Positions 10,979 through 22,161 of a DNA stretch of 64,000 bases are shown here, piece by piece. The notes under the pieces were generated by a model that saw nothing but the letters and a program-made list of their open reading frames with translations, was not told where the DNA came from and did not search any database. The stretch is taken from contig JALCDX010000001.1 in assembly GCA_022641965.1 (NCBI GenBank), positions 42,120-106,119 of the forward strand. Direction: 5' to 3'. The first letter of the stretch is position 1. Each line of letters begins with the position of its first letter. The position numbers were made by a program, and so were the translations under genes. This DNA comes from Lactobacillus sp. (GTDB lineage Bacteria > Bacillota > Bacilli > Lactobacillales > Lactobacillaceae).

Positions 10979-10999
10979 AATATTAACGAACAAATTTAA

Positions 11000-11028
11000 A
11001 AATCCTCCCTTTGCTAGGAGGATTTTTT
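11000..11028 (+). terminator. Rho-independent terminator of rnjA
   Basis: AATCCTCC-ctttgcta-GGAGGATTTTTT. Confidence 0.9.
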
Positions 11029-11039
11029 AAGAGAAGCCT

Positions 11040-11957
11040 ATGAGAGTACATTTATTAGTTAATTTGCTAGCTGGATCTGGCCGGGCTAGAAAAGCATTTG
11101 AAAAAACCGAACGGCTACTAGCGGCTAGCCAAATCCCCTATTCTGTCAAAATTTCCAATTATGCTGGCGAAATGGTATCAATGGCGCAAGTCACTAGTGA
11201 CTTATTGATTGACCGGCCAGATGAGCACTTGGTTGTAATTGGTGGTGATGGTTCTTTAAACCAGGCCCTGAATGGCGTTAAATTATCAAAAAATCCCGAT
11301 CAACCGATTTGCTATTTGCCATCCGGCACCGGTAATGATTTTGCTCGGGGAGCCAATCTCAGCACTGAACCGGCCAGAATAGTGGCTGCCCTGCAAACGC
11401 CGCGGGTACAGCCTACTGATTGCATCTATTACGAAAATTTAAAAACCGGCACCAGCGGTTATTTTGTCAATAATCTGGGCATTGGCTTTGATGCTTATGT
11501 AGTGCAAAAAAGCAATCACTCACCACTGAAAAAAGAATTAGGGCACCTGATTTATGGTGTCAACGTGCTGTCAGCTTTGAAACACCAGCATACCTTCCCA
11601 GTCAAGGTCATCGAAAATGGCCACAGTCATGAGTTTGATGACGCTTTTTTGCTCACAACGACCAATCACCCCTTCTTTGGCGGCGGCGTGAGGATTTTGC
11701 CGCAGACCAATCCCTTTAATCGTAAAATTGCCGTCATCGTGATTCAAAAACCTAAGGCTGGCATGTTTATGCGTGCTGCCGGGCATTTAGTGACAGATGG
11801 GCAGCATGTTAAATATCCATTCTTCCACTACTATTTTGCCGATGAAGTGCAAGTTGCCAATGGCAAACATGAATTCGGACAACTGGATGGCGAAGAATTA
11901 GGACAGCATGCTTTCGAGTTCAAATTCAAGATCAGCAAATTCAATTTGTTAGTTTAG
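11040..11957 (+). CDS. Diacylglycerol/lipid kinase family protein (YegS/DagK-like)
   Basis: 305 aa; GGDGSLNQALNG, LPSGTGNDFARG, GIGFDAYV. Confidence 0.9.
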   Translation: MRVHLLVNLLAGSGRARKAFEKTERLLAASQIPYSVKISNYAGEMVSMAQVTSDLLIDRPDEHLVVIGGDGSLNQALNGVKLSKNPDQPICYLPSGTGNDFARGANLSTEPARIVAALQTPRVQPTDCIYYENLKTGTSGYFVNNLGIGFDAYVVQKSNHSPLKKELGHLIYGVNVLSALKHQHTFPVKVIENGHSHEFDDAFLLTTTNHPFFGGGVRILPQTNPFNRKIAVIVIQKPKAGMFMRAAGHLVTDGQHVKYPFFHYYFADEVQVANGKHEFGQLDGEELGQHAFEFKFKISKFNLLV

Positions 11958-11966
11958 TTTTTTATT

Positions 11967-11994
11967 AAGCCTAGCGTCAATTGACGCTAGGCTT
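11967..11994 (+). terminator. Rho-independent terminator
   Basis: AAGCCTAGCGTCAATTGACGCTAGGCTT, a fully self-complementary hairpin, then TTTT. Confidence 0.75.
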
Positions 11995-12061
11995 TTGCTT
12001 TCGCGCCATAAATATCGAATAATAATTTTAAGACAATCCGATCTTTCTAAAGGAGCAAGCA

Positions 12062-12766
12062 ATGACTGCTTATATTGAGGTCAAACACAATACCAAAATC
12101 TACCATTCTGGCAATGAAACTATCTATGCCAATCATGATGTTTCTTTTCAAGTTCAGCGCGGACAACTCGTCATCATTTTAGGCGAATCCGGAGCTGGCA
12201 AATCGACTTTGTTAAACATCCTGGGCGGAATGGACAACAATACTAGTGGTGATGTCATTATCGATGGAAAAAATATCGCTAAAATGAATAAACATCAGCT
12301 AACTGCCTATCGGCGGCTAGACATTGGCTTTGTATTTCAATTTTACAATTTAATTCCTAACTTAACTGCAAAAGAAAATGTTGAACTGGCAGCTGAAATT
12401 GTCCCTCATCCACTTCCTGCAACGGAAGCTTTAGCAAAAGTCGGACTTAGCCAGCGGTCAAATAATTTTCCTGCTCAATTATCCGGCGGCGAGCAGCAAC
12501 GGGTAGCAATTGCGCGGGCAATTGCCAAACGTCCCAAATTGCTGCTTTGCGATGAACCTACAGGGGCTCTAGATTATCTAACAGGCAAAAGAATTCTCCA
12601 GCTTTTGCAAGACATGAGCAGACAAGAACAAGCAACCGTTATCATCGTTACGCATAATTCGGCTATTGCTCCAATTGCCGACCAAGTTATTCGCATGCAT
12701 GATCGCTCTGTGCAAATGCAGCACACCAACTCGCAGCCAGCTAGCATTGCTGATTTAGAATGGTAG
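12062..12766 (+). CDS. ABC transporter ATP-binding protein (LolD/MacB-like)
   Basis: 234 aa; [42 protein letters not shown]. Confidence 0.95.
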   Translation: MTAYIEVKHNTKIYHSGNETIYANHDVSFQVQRGQLVIILGESGAGKSTLLNILGGMDNNTSGDVIIDGKNIAKMNKHQLTAYRRLDIGFVFQFYNLIPNLTAKENVELAAEIVPHPLPATEALAKVGLSQRSNNFPAQLSGGEQQRVAIARAIAKRPKLLLCDEPTGALDYLTGKRILQLLQDMSRQEQATVIIVTHNSAIAPIADQVIRMHDRSVQMQHTNSQPASIADLEW

Positions 12767-14527
12767 GTGACTAGCCTGCAGGCAAAAATGCTGTGGAAAG
12801 ATGCTGGACAAGCAATTCTGCACTCTCTTGGCCGTTACCTAGCGATCATCGCTTTAATTGCTTTAGGCACCTTTTCCTATGTTGGCTTGAAAATGGCTGG
12901 GCCTGACATGAGGACAACCGGCCGTGATTTTTTTACTGCCCATCATATAGCTGATTTAACTGTGACTGCCAATATTGGATTGGATACACAAGACAAACAA
13001 AGCATTAGTAATTTTTACGGCATCAAAAGTGCGGAATACGGTTATTTTCAAGACACCACAGTCAAAGGCACAAACACCACGCTACGTATTTTTTCCGCGC
13101 CTAAACAACTATCCAGCTATGCAGTTATTAAAGGCCGCCTGCCCCGCAAGCAAAACGAAATTGCCCTATCCTATTTGCTAGCCAATAACTTTAAACTAAA
13201 TCAGCAGATTCAGCTGCAGCAGGCTAGCTATTTAAAAAAACGAAATTTTAAAATTGTTGGTTTTGTTAAATCTAGCGAATACTTAGATAAAAAGCAGATT
13301 GGGCAAACTAAATTAGGCAATGGCCAATTAACCGGCATTGCAGTTGCTGACATCACCGCTTTCAACTCCCCTGTTCATCAAATTTGCCGGTTAACTTTTA
13401 AAAACACAAGTGGGCTAAGTCCTTTCAGCAAGAGCTATCGCAATCGTTCTTACCACAATCGGCAGCGATTGCAAAAAAAGCTTGACCGGCTTGCTAAAGC
13501 AAAAGCCATTAAACTGCAGCGGGCAATGCAACTGCAGAATTTAAACCGTCAGTTTGCTTATCCGCACTATACGGTTAGCAGCCGTGAAGACAACCTGGGC
13601 TACGCAACTTATCGAGCCGATTCTGAAAAAGTCGAAATTTTAGCTAGCGTGTTCCCAGTTTTTCTTTATGCAGTGGCTGCTCTAGTGTGTTTGTCAACCA
13701 TGACTCGCTTCGTGGAAGAAGAACGCATCAAAATTGGCACCTTGAAGGCCCTGGGTTATAGCAATGCTGCTGTCGGCTTAAAATTCACCTTATACAGTAC
13801 TAGTGCTGCCCTCTTGGGAGTACTGCTGGGAGCATGTCTTGGCTATACTTTTTTGCCAAGCATGATCATTAAGGCCTATTTGTCTAATTCGACGCTAGGT
13901 ACTAATTTTGAATTAAATTTTGCTTGGCGGCCGCTTCTGATTTCACTGGCAGTTGCCCTGGGATCGACCACAATCGTAACTTGGCTGACGCTTTCGACTA
14001 CTTTAAGACAGCGTCCAGCGGCTTTGCTGCTGCCTAAGCCGCCTAAAAATGGGGCACGTATTTTATTAGAGCGCATTACCCATCTATGGAAGCGCCTCTC
14101 TTTCTCAGCCAAAGTTACAGCTCGGAATGCTGTTCGCTACAAGAGCCGCATGCTCATGACCATTCTAGGCGTAGCAGGTTGTACCGGTCTGCTAGTCATG
14201 GGTTTTGGCATCCGCGATTCTTTACAGGGAATTGGTCAAATTCAATATAATCAAATTGAAAAAAATGATCTAATTGCTTTGCAGCAGCCGGCCGCCAGTC
14301 AATCGCAAACACATGCTCTCCAAAGCTTTTTAAAAGGTTCCGCCATTAAAAACAGCTTGCCTATTCACTATGAGCAGCTATCAAAACACCAGTCAAAAAC
14401 TGGAGCTACTCAAGCTGTAACCATGATCGTCCCTCAAAAGCCACAAGATCTGCGGCAGTTTATTAATTTGCGGCAGCGATCCAATCATCAACAGTTAACT
14501 TTGCCAAAAAATGGAGCGGTTATTTGA
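12767..14527 (+). CDS. FtsX-like ABC transporter permease, N-terminal portion of a split gene
   Basis: GTG start at the end of the ATPase gene; one N-terminal TM, extracellular domain, FtsX-type TMs (VFLYAVAALVCLSTMTRFVEEERIKIGTLKALGYS), second TM; stops at NGAVI*. Confidence 0.8.
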   Translation: MTSLQAKMLWKDAGQAILHSLGRYLAIIALIALGTFSYVGLKMAGPDMRTTGRDFFTAHHIADLTVTANIGLDTQDKQSISNFYGIKSAEYGYFQDTTVKGTNTTLRIFSAPKQLSSYAVIKGRLPRKQNEIALSYLLANNFKLNQQIQLQQASYLKKRNFKIVGFVKSSEYLDKKQIGQTKLGNGQLTGIAVADITAFNSPVHQICRLTFKNTSGLSPFSKSYRNRSYHNRQRLQKKLDRLAKAKAIKLQRAMQLQNLNRQFAYPHYTVSSREDNLGYATYRADSEKVEILASVFPVFLYAVAALVCLSTMTRFVEEERIKIGTLKALGYSNAAVGLKFTLYSTSAALLGVLLGACLGYTFLPSMIIKAYLSNSTLGTNFELNFAWRPLLISLAVALGSTTIVTWLTLSTTLRQRPAALLLPKPPKNGARILLERITHLWKRLSFSAKVTARNAVRYKSRMLMTILGVAGCTGLLVMGFGIRDSLQGIGQIQYNQIEKNDLIALQQPAASQSQTHALQSFLKGSAIKNSLPIHYEQLSKHQSKTGATQAVTMIVPQKPQDLRQFINLRQRSNHQQLTLPKNGAVI

Positions 14528-15051
14528 TCACGATGCAATCTCATCAGCAAATTGATAGCTGCAGCAGACAACTAATTAAACTAGCCGGAGTACAAACAAT
14601 CATTGCCAATTCTGCGAACCGTCAATTTCTAAATTCATACACCAAGAGCATTGATTTGGTGATTGTTATCTTAATCTTAATAGCTGCTTTACTAGCTGTC
14701 GTTGTGATTTACAACTTAACAAATATTAATGTCGCCGAGCGTGTGCGAGAGTTATCTACGATCAAAGTACTCGGCTTTTACGACCGAGAAGTTACTTTAT
14801 ACATCTATCGCGAAACGATTGTGCTCTCTTTAATCGGCATCCTGGTAGGTTTCATTTTTGGATGGTGGCTGCATCAATTCATTATTCTGAATTTGCCACC
14901 TGATCAGGCTATGTTTGATCCCGGCATGCATCCGCTAAACTTTTTGCTATCAGCTGCAATCCCCGCCATCATTACTGGTCTGATGGCCATTTGGGTTCAT
15001 CAGCATTTGAAGAAGATCAACATGCTCGATGCTTTAGCTTCATTAGATTAA
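14524..15051 (+). CDS. FtsX-like ABC transporter permease, C-terminal portion (-1 frame relative to the upstream ORF)
   Basis: Second FtsX domain: NLTNINVAERVRELSTIKVLGFYDREVTLYIYRE. Confidence 0.75.
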   Translation: MITMQSHQQIDSCSRQLIKLAGVQTIIANSANRQFLNSYTKSIDLVIVILILIAALLAVVVIYNLTNINVAERVRELSTIKVLGFYDREVTLYIYRETIVLSLIGILVGFIFGWWLHQFIILNLPPDQAMFDPGMHPLNFLLSAAIPAIITGLMAIWVHQHLKKINMLDALASLD

Positions 15052-15064
15052 CGACAGTAAAAAA

Positions 15065-15084
15065 AAGAGGCTGTTATGCCTCTT
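15065..15084. terminator. Bidirectional terminator between ABC permease and recD2
   Basis: AAGAGGC-tgttat-GCCTCTT flanked by A-run and T-run; overlaps recD2 stop. Confidence 0.8.
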
Positions 15085-17395
15085 CTTTTTGGTGGCTCAA
15101 TTTTATACCATCCATTCCAATCATGGGATCGATTGTTCCAGCTTTAATTTTAGCTGGCGTTAAAACATAAGCTTCATCGTCAGCCGTCTCCTCTGCGGGC
15201 TCAGCCTGCAAAAGCCGCCGAATTTGAGCTACTAATCCAGTTTGTCTAGCATTGCCAGGCGTTTTAACTGCTAAAGCAAACGCTTGTGGATCCCCGACCA
15301 AGACCAAAATTTGCTCTGCTCGGGTAATGCCCGTGTACAACAAATTGCGGCGCAGCATGATGTAATTTTGCATGGTTAAAGCCAAAATCACCACTGGAAA
15401 TTCTGATCCTTGCGCCTTATGAATCGTAATGGCATAAGCATGAGTTATGTCAAACAGATCATTTTTGCTTAAGCTAACCTGCCGACCATCAAAATCGACA
15501 GTCGCGGTTTCTTGCTTATTCTCGGGTTGCAAACCAATGATTTGGCCAATTTGGCCATTATAAATATCTTTTGTCGGATTATTTTGCAGCTGTAAAACCC
15601 TATCACCGATCCAAAAAGTTTCGTCATGAACTTCCACCGATTTAGCATCGGCTTTAACCGGATTCATAATCGCTCTTAACTCACGATTCAGTTTAATAAT
15701 GCCACCTGGGCCGCGGTACATCGCTGTTAGTACTTGCAAATCACCTTTTTGAAACTTTTTGAGGGCAATTTTGATAATTTTACCAATCGCATCTTCGACT
15801 TGCTCAGGGCGCGCAGGAATGAACGAATAATTAGCCGTTTTTTGAAACATCGCAGCGGTTTCTTCGCCTCGATTAACCGCATGGGCTAAAGAAATAATGC
15901 TTGAATCATTCTCTTGTCGGTGAATTTTGGTTAACTTAGTTGTTGGAAATGCTCCGGTTCTAATGAGATCAGCAAAGACATTACCTGGTCCAACTGAAGG
16001 CAGCTGATCTTGGTCGCCAACAAAGACAATATGCTTGGTCCCAGCAATAGCTGACAGGAGCTGCTTGAATAAGAACATGTCAACCATCGACATTTCATCA
16101 ACGATCAAGATTTCTCCATTTAATTCATTCAAGTCTTCCGCCGCTGTCTCGCCAATTCCTAAGCCCAGCAAACGGTGAATCGTTTGGGCATTTAAACCTG
16201 TGACTTCGCTCATCCGCTTAGCTGCCCTGCCAGTAGGTGCAGCCAGCAAAAATGGTGAATCTTCACTATACAAAACAGCACTAGGAATTTCAGCTAATTT
16301 ACGCAAGCATTGCAAAATTCCATTAATGATCGTCGTCTTCCCGGTCCCCGGACCACCAGTAATAATAGAAATTGGGTGCGTCAAAGCATTAATGATTGCT
16401 TGCTGTTGAGTAGGATCATACTCAATTTGCTGGGCTGAGGTTAAATCAGCCAAGGCATTTTTAATTTGCTTAGAGCTATACTCGGCCTGATCAGCTCTAG
16501 CAGTCTGTAGACGCTGCAGCTGCCGAGCAATGTCTTGTTCGGTTTGAAAAGAGTTAGCTAAAAATATTAGTCGATCCTGGACAACTATTTGACCCTGTTC
16601 TTGCAAATGATTGATTGCAGCAGCTAGCTGTTCAAAGTCATCCATGTCCAGCAAGTCCGCTGCTGCTTGCAGCAATTCGCGATCTGCCAGACAAGTGTTG
16701 CCGTCTTCCAGTAAATTTTTGCGCAAAACCTGTTTAATTGCTCCACCGATCCTCCGCTGATCTGTCAGTCCGATTTGCAGATCTTGCCCAATTCGGTCAG
16801 CCGTTGCGAAGCCATAACCTGGAATTTTACCTACTGCTTCATATGGATCGGCTTTGATTTTAGTCAAAGCATCCCCATGATATTCATGATAAAACTGTTC
16901 ACTAACCCGCTTGTTCAAACCTAACCGTGCTAATTTGAGCATCAGTTCCGAATAAGAGTCCATTTGCGACAAGCCCGTCAGCAAACTATCTTTTTGACGC
17001 CGTGTTAAGGACAAAGTCGCGATTTTGGCTGGATTTTCTTTCAAAATCGATAAAGCATCCAGGCCAAGTTCAGCAATGATTTTTTCAGCAGCCTTTTGCC
17101 CAATTCCAGGAAATTTTTTCCCGCTTAAATAAGACTTCAAACTGCCCTCTTCTCGTGGCAGCACTGCCTGGTAGCTGCTGGCTTTAAATTGCCAGCCGAA
17201 TTTTTCATGCAGAACCAGTTGACCTTGAAACCGAAAAGTATCCCCAGCCTTAATTTCGGCAAAACTGCCAGTCACGCGAATAGAATCGCGATCGTATTTT
17301 GGCAGACTGCCAATAATTTTTACGTCAATAATTTTGAACTGATCAGAACTGCTTTCAAAGACTAGATCTACCACTTGTCCAGTTAATTCGGTCAT
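15074..17395 (-). CDS. recD2: RecD-like ATP-dependent DNA helicase
   Basis: 773 aa; GGPGTGKTTIINGI, DEMSMVD, VGDQDQLPSVGPG, AITIHKAQGSEFPVV. Confidence 0.96.
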   Translation of the reverse strand: MTELTGQVVDLVFESSSDQFKIIDVKIIGSLPKYDRDSIRVTGSFAEIKAGDTFRFQGQLVLHEKFGWQFKASSYQAVLPREEGSLKSYLSGKKFPGIGQKAAEKIIAELGLDALSILKENPAKIATLSLTRRQKDSLLTGLSQMDSYSELMLKLARLGLNKRVSEQFYHEYHGDALTKIKADPYEAVGKIPGYGFATADRIGQDLQIGLTDQRRIGGAIKQVLRKNLLEDGNTCLADRELLQAAADLLDMDDFEQLAAAINHLQEQGQIVVQDRLIFLANSFQTEQDIARQLQRLQTARADQAEYSSKQIKNALADLTSAQQIEYDPTQQQAIINALTHPISIITGGPGTGKTTIINGILQCLRKLAEIPSAVLYSEDSPFLLAAPTGRAAKRMSEVTGLNAQTIHRLLGLGIGETAAEDLNELNGEILIVDEMSMVDMFLFKQLLSAIAGTKHIVFVGDQDQLPSVGPGNVFADLIRTGAFPTTKLTKIHRQENDSSIISLAHAVNRGEETAAMFQKTANYSFIPARPEQVEDAIGKIIKIALKKFQKGDLQVLTAMYRGPGGIIKLNRELRAIMNPVKADAKSVEVHDETFWIGDRVLQLQNNPTKDIYNGQIGQIIGLQPENKQETATVDFDGRQVSLSKNDLFDITHAYAITIHKAQGSEFPVVILALTMQNYIMLRRNLLYTGITRAEQILVLVGDPQAFALAVKTPGNARQTGLVAQIRRLLQAEPAEETADDEAYVLTPAKIKAGTIDPMIGMDGIKLSHQKEEA

Positions 17396-18045
17396 GGCTG
17401 CTGCTCCTGCTTGCTCTTAACCGCCTGAATGATCGTCTGATATTGTTGCAGTGCCCGCTGGTAATACTTGGCATCAAGCTGTTTGCTATGCTGCCAAGCA
17501 GCCTCTGCTTGCACGCGATCAGCCGGAAGAAGTGCTACTCCTAGCAAGAACCATACTTTTGCCGTTCGCTGGGTCGGCGCAATCTTTGCAAAGCTGCTGC
17601 TGGCTTGTTTAGTGTCACCAAGATTTAACCACAAATCGCCAAGCAGTTCCCAAGTCCGGTCATCAGGCTGCTTAATCGTCAAGGCATAGGCTAAGCCCCG
17701 TTCTGGCTGACCCAATTTCAAAAATACCAGTGCTTTTTGATATAAAGCAGGATCAGTGTTAGGAAGCTCATCCAAAATTGCCAGTGCCTGTTTAAATTCT
17801 CCTTGCATATAGTAGCAAATCGCTAAATTGTACAAGAGTTCGCGGGGCTTTTTAACCAAATGCTGGGCTTGCTCTAGTAGCTGCTGTGCTTGCTGGGCAC
17901 TGCCCTGCTCAAGCAAATAGGTTGACAACTGCAGATAATTATTGATTTCTTGCGGATGCGCATCAATTGCTTGCACCAGCAAATGAATTGCTTTGTCTGT
18001 TTGACCAGCCTGGTAGAGCTGATCGATTTTCCGATTAAGTGCCAT
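17392..18045 (-). CDS. Tetratricopeptide repeat protein
   Basis: 217 aa of TPR-like repeats; 4-nt overlap with recD2. Confidence 0.85.
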   Translation of the reverse strand: MALNRKIDQLYQAGQTDKAIHLLVQAIDAHPQEINNYLQLSTYLLEQGSAQQAQQLLEQAQHLVKKPRELLYNLAICYYMQGEFKQALAILDELPNTDPALYQKALVFLKLGQPERGLAYALTIKQPDDRTWELLGDLWLNLGDTKQASSSFAKIAPTQRTAKVWFLLGVALLPADRVQAEAAWQHSKQLDAKYYQRALQQYQTIIQAVKSKQEQQP

Positions 18046-18704
18046 TATAGTAAATCCGTGGCCGACAATTTGCGGCCCAAATAATCCGTCTTATTCCATA
18101 CTACTTTCTGAAAGCTGCGGCCTTGATCAGTCGTTGATAAAATGGTCAGGCTGGTATTGCCTAACCCGCCATGTTTGCGCAGATCTGCCAATGGGTAGCC
18201 AAGCAGTCCTCCCATAATTGCGCACAGCGCCGCCCCATGACTGACCGCCAGCACTTTGTCGTCTTGATTAGGGAACTTGCTAGCAACTGACTGAGCAAAG
18301 CTTTTTCCGCGAGCAATGATGTGCGGGTAAGATTCACCGGATAGTTCTGTTGGATCATATTTATCAGGTGCATCCCAAAAGTTCTTAACCTGGACTGGAT
18401 ACTTTTCGGCGGCAGCCTTAAAGGTCATCCCCTCCAGTTTGCCTAAATTAAACTCACGCAATCGTTCATCCTTAATGACAGGCAATTGACTGCCCATTGC
18501 ATCGCGAATACCGCAGGCAGTTTGGTAGGCACGTGTTAACGGACTAGCGTAAATTGCTGAAAATTTAGTGCCACGCAGATAGTTGCCAAGCTTCTTAATA
18601 TCAGCTAAGCTTTGCGGCAATAGTGGCGAATCGCCATGACCGCCTTGAAAGCGTCCAGCTAGGTTCCACTCTGTCTTGCCATGACGCACAAAATAAATTT
18701 CCAT
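18045..18704 (-). CDS. Histidine phosphatase family protein
   Basis: 219 aa; IYFVRHGKTEWNLAGRFQGG, ASPLTRAYQTA, AVSHGAALCA. Confidence 0.93.
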   Translation of the reverse strand: MEIYFVRHGKTEWNLAGRFQGGHGDSPLLPQSLADIKKLGNYLRGTKFSAIYASPLTRAYQTACGIRDAMGSQLPVIKDERLREFNLGKLEGMTFKAAAEKYPVQVKNFWDAPDKYDPTELSGESYPHIIARGKSFAQSVASKFPNQDDKVLAVSHGAALCAIMGGLLGYPLADLRKHGGLGNTSLTILSTTDQGRSFQKVVWNKTDYLGRKLSATDLL

Positions 18705-18741
18705 GCCTTCTCCTTCTTTCTGCCACTAATCATAACAAAAA

Positions 18742-18763
18742 AACTAGTGCTTTCGCACTAGTT
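18742..18763 (-). terminator. Rho-independent terminator of mnmA
   Basis: AACTAGTGC-tttc-GCACTAGTT with U-run in minus direction. Confidence 0.85.
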
Positions 18764-18773
18764 AAAACAATTG

Positions 18774-19907
<1,134 letters not shown>

Positions 19908-20249
19908 TCAATCCTTTACCTCAGTCAGAATTTTTCGCTCGATTAAATCTTTTAGAATATAGTTCAGCAATTCCACAGTCGGTGCTAATTGCTTATTTTT
20001 GAAAATATTGACCTTTTGCAAACCATTACGATCAGTTACAACCATTGTCAATGTTTCCATATCTGCCCGCAGAGTGATCTTCAGCTTGGTCGGTGCATTA
20101 TATGGTGAATCATTGTAGAGCTGATGCTCATACACATAATTGCCCCGCTGAGTTTGTTTAAAACCAGCATCAATCAACGCGTATTTTTTCAAATCCGCAT
20201 TAACCATAAATTGCCGATTATCGCCGTTAATTTTCACTTTGTTAGCCAT
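19908..20249 (-). CDS. DUF1831 (PF08866) family protein
   Basis: 113 aa between nifS and mnmA; family recognised from sequence and Lactobacillaceae synteny. Confidence 0.75.
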   Translation of the reverse strand: MANKVKINGDNRQFMVNADLKKYALIDAGFKQTQRGNYVYEHQLYNDSPYNAPTKLKITLRADMETLTMVVTDRNGLQKVNIFKNKQLAPTVELLNYILKDLIERKILTEVKD

Positions 20250-20297
20250 TTTCGAGCCTCACTAACTAATAATAAGTAAACAACTTGCCAAAAGCAA

Positions 20298-21449
20298 CTA
20301 TTTGCTCTGCAGTTCTGCTACCAATTTGCTTAAAGCCTGAGCAAAGGCTGCAACCTCTGCTTGCGTGGTAAAGCGGCCAAAACTAATCCGAATAGAATCG
20401 CCCAGCCGCGGCGAATCTGCTCCATACATCGCTGCTAGCACATGTGACGGGGTTAGCGAACCTGCAGTACAAGCAGACCCACCAGACACAGCAAAGCCGG
20501 CCAAATCTAACCGGGTTAATAGCACATAGGTACTGATGCCAGGAAAACTTAAGTTCAAGACATGATGGGAAACTGGCCCCGTTAAGCTGCCATTAACATC
20601 AAATTCAATCTGAGCTTTTTTTAATTGGGACAAAATTAATGTTTGGAATTTTTGATATTTAGCTTGCAGGGCTGTCTTATCAATTTCACCCAATTCACGC
20701 ACAGCTTCTCCAAAGCCAGCAATAGCTGGCACATTTTCAGTACCTGCACGCCGCTTATGTTCCTGCTCGCCGCCCAGGACAAAGCTAGGCAGCGACAGGT
20801 TTGGATTTTCATACAAAAAGCCTAAAAACTTTGGACCATTAATTTTGTGAGCCGATGTCGATAGCAAATCAATCTGCATTGCTTGCACGTCCAAATCAAT
20901 ATTGCCTAGTCCTTGCACCGCATCAACATGAAAATACGCTTGCGTTGGCCGAACCAGTTTGCCAATCTCCGCTAGCGGCATAATGCTGCCGACTTCGTTA
21001 TTGACTGCCATAATTGAAACCAAGATTGTTTCAGGCGTCAATGCTTTTTTTAATTGGTCCAGGGAAATGTGTCCGCTCTGATCAACATCAAGGTAGACAA
21101 TATCAAAGCCCTCTTGAGCCAGCCGCTTGAGCGGATTGAGAATTGAAGGATGCTCAATCTTGGTCGTAATAATGCGCTTGCCTACTTGCTGACGACTGCG
21201 GGCAACTTCCATTAAGGCAGTATTGTTGCTTTCGCTGCCCCCACTGGTAAAAATAATGCCATCCGGATCTGCATTGATGCTATCAGCAATTAACTTGCGG
21301 GCACGTTCAACGGTTTGCCGCGCTTGGCGGCCAATCGCATGCGTACTAGAGGCATTGCCAAAATCGTGCTCCATTTCACCGGTCATGACTTTGACAACCC
21401 CAGCAGACATTGGCGTCGTGGCCGCATTATCCAAATAAATCTCTTGCAT
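20298..21449 (-). CDS. Cysteine desulfurase (NifS/IscS-like, paired with MnmA)
   Basis: 383 aa; IYLDNAATTPMS, TSGGSESNN, FHVDAVQGLG, STSAHKINGPK, SGGSACTAGS. Confidence 0.95.
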   Translation of the reverse strand: MQEIYLDNAATTPMSAGVVKVMTGEMEHDFGNASSTHAIGRQARQTVERARKLIADSINADPDGIIFTSGGSESNNTALMEVARSRQQVGKRIITTKIEHPSILNPLKRLAQEGFDIVYLDVDQSGHISLDQLKKALTPETILVSIMAVNNEVGSIMPLAEIGKLVRPTQAYFHVDAVQGLGNIDLDVQAMQIDLLSTSAHKINGPKFLGFLYENPNLSLPSFVLGGEQEHKRRAGTENVPAIAGFGEAVRELGEIDKTALQAKYQKFQTLILSQLKKAQIEFDVNGSLTGPVSHHVLNLSFPGISTYVLLTRLDLAGFAVSGGSACTAGSLTPSHVLAAMYGADSPRLGDSIRISFGRFTTQAEVAAFAQALSKLVAELQSK

Positions 21450-21451
21450 TC

Positions 21452-22150
21452 CTAATCAGCTTTGCTTTCTAAATAATCAACCACTAACTTAGCCGCTTTT
21501 TGACCAACTTCGGCAACAAATTGGTCAAAGTTGAAATTGGCATCTTGATCGCCATTATCAGAGATTGCCCGCAAGACCAGCAGCGGCGTTTTAAAGTGAT
21601 AAGCCACTTGCGCAAAAGCAGCGCCTTCCATTTCTGCAGCCAGTGCTTGCGGAAAACCTGCTTTAATGACTTGTTTATCTGCCTCACTAGCTAAAAAGCT
21701 GTCGCCAGTTACGACTAAGCCGGTCTTATAGGCAATCTGCTTGGCCTTTAAGAAGTCCGCAAAATCATCATAAGCCGGTCCAGTTAAAGCAAATTGGGCC
21801 GGTTCATGTGGAATTTGACCTAATTGATAATCGCCAGCTGCTTGACAATGAACATCATAATAGGCAAAGGCTTTGACCAACAATAGATCTTTTAGTTTAA
21901 TGCTTGCTTGCAAAGAACCAGCAGAGCCGGTGACGATCACTAGATCAATCGGCTGACAAGCCAAAAGACTGGCCAGATTCATGGCAGCTTGGACCTTTCC
22001 AATTCCCGATAAGCCCAGGAAAATTTCATTCTTGCCAATTTTAAAGACCCGATAGTTTGCTACTCCGTACGTAACAGTTTTTTCAACTGAAAAATGCCGC
22101 AAATAAAATTGTGCTTCAATTTCCATCGGGACGATAATGGCAATCTTCAT
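21452..22150 (-). CDS. mtnN: 5'-methylthioadenosine/S-adenosylhomocysteine nucleosidase
   Basis: 232 aa; IAIIVPMEIEAQFYL, SGIGKVQAAMN, VTGSAGSL, AEMEGAAFAQVAY. Confidence 0.95.
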   Translation of the reverse strand: MKIAIIVPMEIEAQFYLRHFSVEKTVTYGVANYRVFKIGKNEIFLGLSGIGKVQAAMNLASLLACQPIDLVIVTGSAGSLQASIKLKDLLLVKAFAYYDVHCQAAGDYQLGQIPHEPAQFALTGPAYDDFADFLKAKQIAYKTGLVVTGDSFLASEADKQVIKAGFPQALAAEMEGAAFAQVAYHFKTPLLVLRAISDNGDQDANFNFDQFVAEVGQKAAKLVVDYLESKAD

Positions 22151-22161
22151 GTCAACTTCTC

